Shown here: one piece after another, positions 5,222 through 5,829 of the stretch | How positions within the stretch are numbered: the first letter of the stretch is position 1 | Layout: every line of letters begins with the position of its first letter | NCBI GenBank assembly: GCA_020696915.1 | Contig: JAJFMR010000206.1 | Location: 1 to 5,829, forward strand | Reading direction: 5' to 3' | Length of the DNA: 5,829 bases | From: Rhizobiaceae bacterium | Lineage (GTDB): Bacteria; Pseudomonadota; Alphaproteobacteria; Rhizobiales; Rhizobiaceae | Made by a program: the position numbers and the translations under genes | The notes under the pieces: generated by a model | Told to the model about the DNA's origin: nothing | The model's input: only the letters and a program-made list of their open reading frames with translations | Database searches by the model: none

Positions 5222-5829
5222 ATGAATGACACGCCAGCAAATCCGAGCCGTCGCGACATCCTGCTTGCCGGAGCATCCGTGCTCGCCGTTTCGACGATCG
5301 CGTCAGGCGTAGCGACGAGGGCCGCGCGAGGCCAGACGCCAGGTACAAAGCCAAACATCCTCGTGATCTTCGGCGACGACGTCGGCTATTGGAACATCAG
5401 CGCCTACAACCGCGGGATGATGGGCTACCGCACGCCGAACATCGATCGCATAGCGCGGGAAGGCGCGATCTTCACCGATCATTACGCGCAGCAGTCCTGC
5501 ACCGCAGGGCGCGCGGCGTTCATCACCGGGCAATCCTGCTTCCGTACCGGCTTGCTCAAGGTGGGCCTGCCGGGCGCCAAGGAAGGCCTGTCCGATAAGG
5601 ATCCAACGCTTGCCGAACTGCTCAAGCCGCAGGGCTACGTGACGGGCCAGTTCGGCAAGAACCATCTCGGCGACCGCAACGAACATCTTCCGACGGTGCA
5701 TGGCTTCGACGAGTTCTTCGGCAATCTCTACCATCTCAATGCCGAGGATGAACCGGAGCATCCCGACTACCCCAAGGACCCGGCCTTCAAGGCCAGGTTC
5801 GGCCCGCGCGGGGTGCTGAGATGCAAGGC
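5222..5829 (+). CDS. Tat-exported arylsulfatase-type sulfatase, N-terminal part (runs off right edge)
   Basis: Hydrolase of sulfate esters, predicted periplasmic. The 202 complete codons cover the N-terminal part of the catalytic domain. Residues 1-38 form a twin-arginine signal: SRRDILLAG (9-17), a weakly hydrophobic stretch ASVLAVSTIASGVA, then a likely cleavage near ATRAARG. The metal-binding strand follows as NILVIFGDDVGY (D52, D53). The active-site signature is SCTAGRAAFITGQ (from residue 92): C93 would be converted to formylglycine and R97 is the signature arginine. GKNHLGD (K146, H148) is the next conserved active-site block. The family is usually about 500 residues or more, so most of the protein lies outside. 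Export by Tat suits an enzyme that is modified and folded before export; a formylglycine-generating enzyme is needed but not seen here. The substrate is unknown; a role in sulfur scavenging or in using sulfated organics is inference. Confidence 0.92.
   Translation, partial: MNDTPANPSRRDILLAGASVLAVSTIASGVATRAARGQTPGTKPNILVIFGDDVGYWNISAYNRGMMGYRTPNIDRIAREGAIFTDHYAQQSCTAGRAAFITGQSCFRTGLLKVGLPGAKEGLSDKDPTLAELLKPQGYVTGQFGKNHLGDRNEHLPTVHGFDEFFGNLYHLNAEDEPEHPDYPKDPAFKARFGPRGVLRCK

Noticed and set aside
5011..5229. 72-codon plus-strand ORF overlapping the sulfatase start
   Set aside because: Pro/Arg/Ser-rich translation without motif, running through the dyads; likely chance.
5303..5761. Minus-strand ORF of 152 codons opposite the sulfatase
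   Set aside because: Shadow of the sulfatase frame, which carries the conserved catalytic motifs.
1..5829. Search for CRISPR arrays, tRNA/rRNA genes, insertion sequences and phage attachment sites
   Set aside because: No regularly spaced repeats, cloverleaf-type sequence, transposase or integrase coding was seen by eye.

Overview
The window looks like a chromosomal stretch from a GC-rich alphaproteobacterium, most likely a member of the Rhizobiales (Hyphomicrobiales) close to Mesorhizobium/Phyllobacteriaceae. This rests on the divergent miaA|serB pair, the rhizobial style of both proteins, a FixJ-type response regulator and the high-GC codon use. It is a judgement from recognised protein sequence; no database was searched.

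Left part (1-1738), housekeeping. A partial tRNA dimethylallyltransferase gene (miaA, minus strand, GTG start) runs off the left edge. It diverges from serB (phosphoserine phosphatase, plus strand), and the two 5' ends overlap by 17 bp, so each promoter must lie inside the other gene's coding sequence. A RimJ/RimL-like GNAT acetyltransferase follows serB with a 4-bp ATGA overlap and is probably translationally coupled to it.

Middle part (1739-4983), a signalling operon. After a 248-bp gap with a few short inverted repeats there is a three-gene two-component locus: (i) a membrane sensor histidine kinase whose periplasmic half looks like an ABC-transporter substrate-binding protein; (ii) a FixJ-type response regulator (receiver plus LuxR-type HTH), joined to the kinase by an ATGA overlap; (iii) a stand-alone receiver-only protein starting at TTG with a good Shine-Dalgarno. 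A strong 10-bp inverted repeat starts inside the last stop codon.

Right part (4984-5829). A 238-bp non-coding stretch holds four short dyads, two of which share the same arm sequence (AGCACCG/CGGTGCT). It leads into the 5' part of a Tat-exported, formylglycine-type sulfatase that continues past the right edge.

Working model (inference): the kinase binds a small solute in the periplasm, phosphorylates the FixJ-type regulator and possibly the stand-alone receiver, and the system may control the adjacent exported sulfatase or genes beyond the window. The ligand and targets cannot be read from the sequence. No CRISPR array, tRNA, rRNA, insertion sequence or prophage element was seen.
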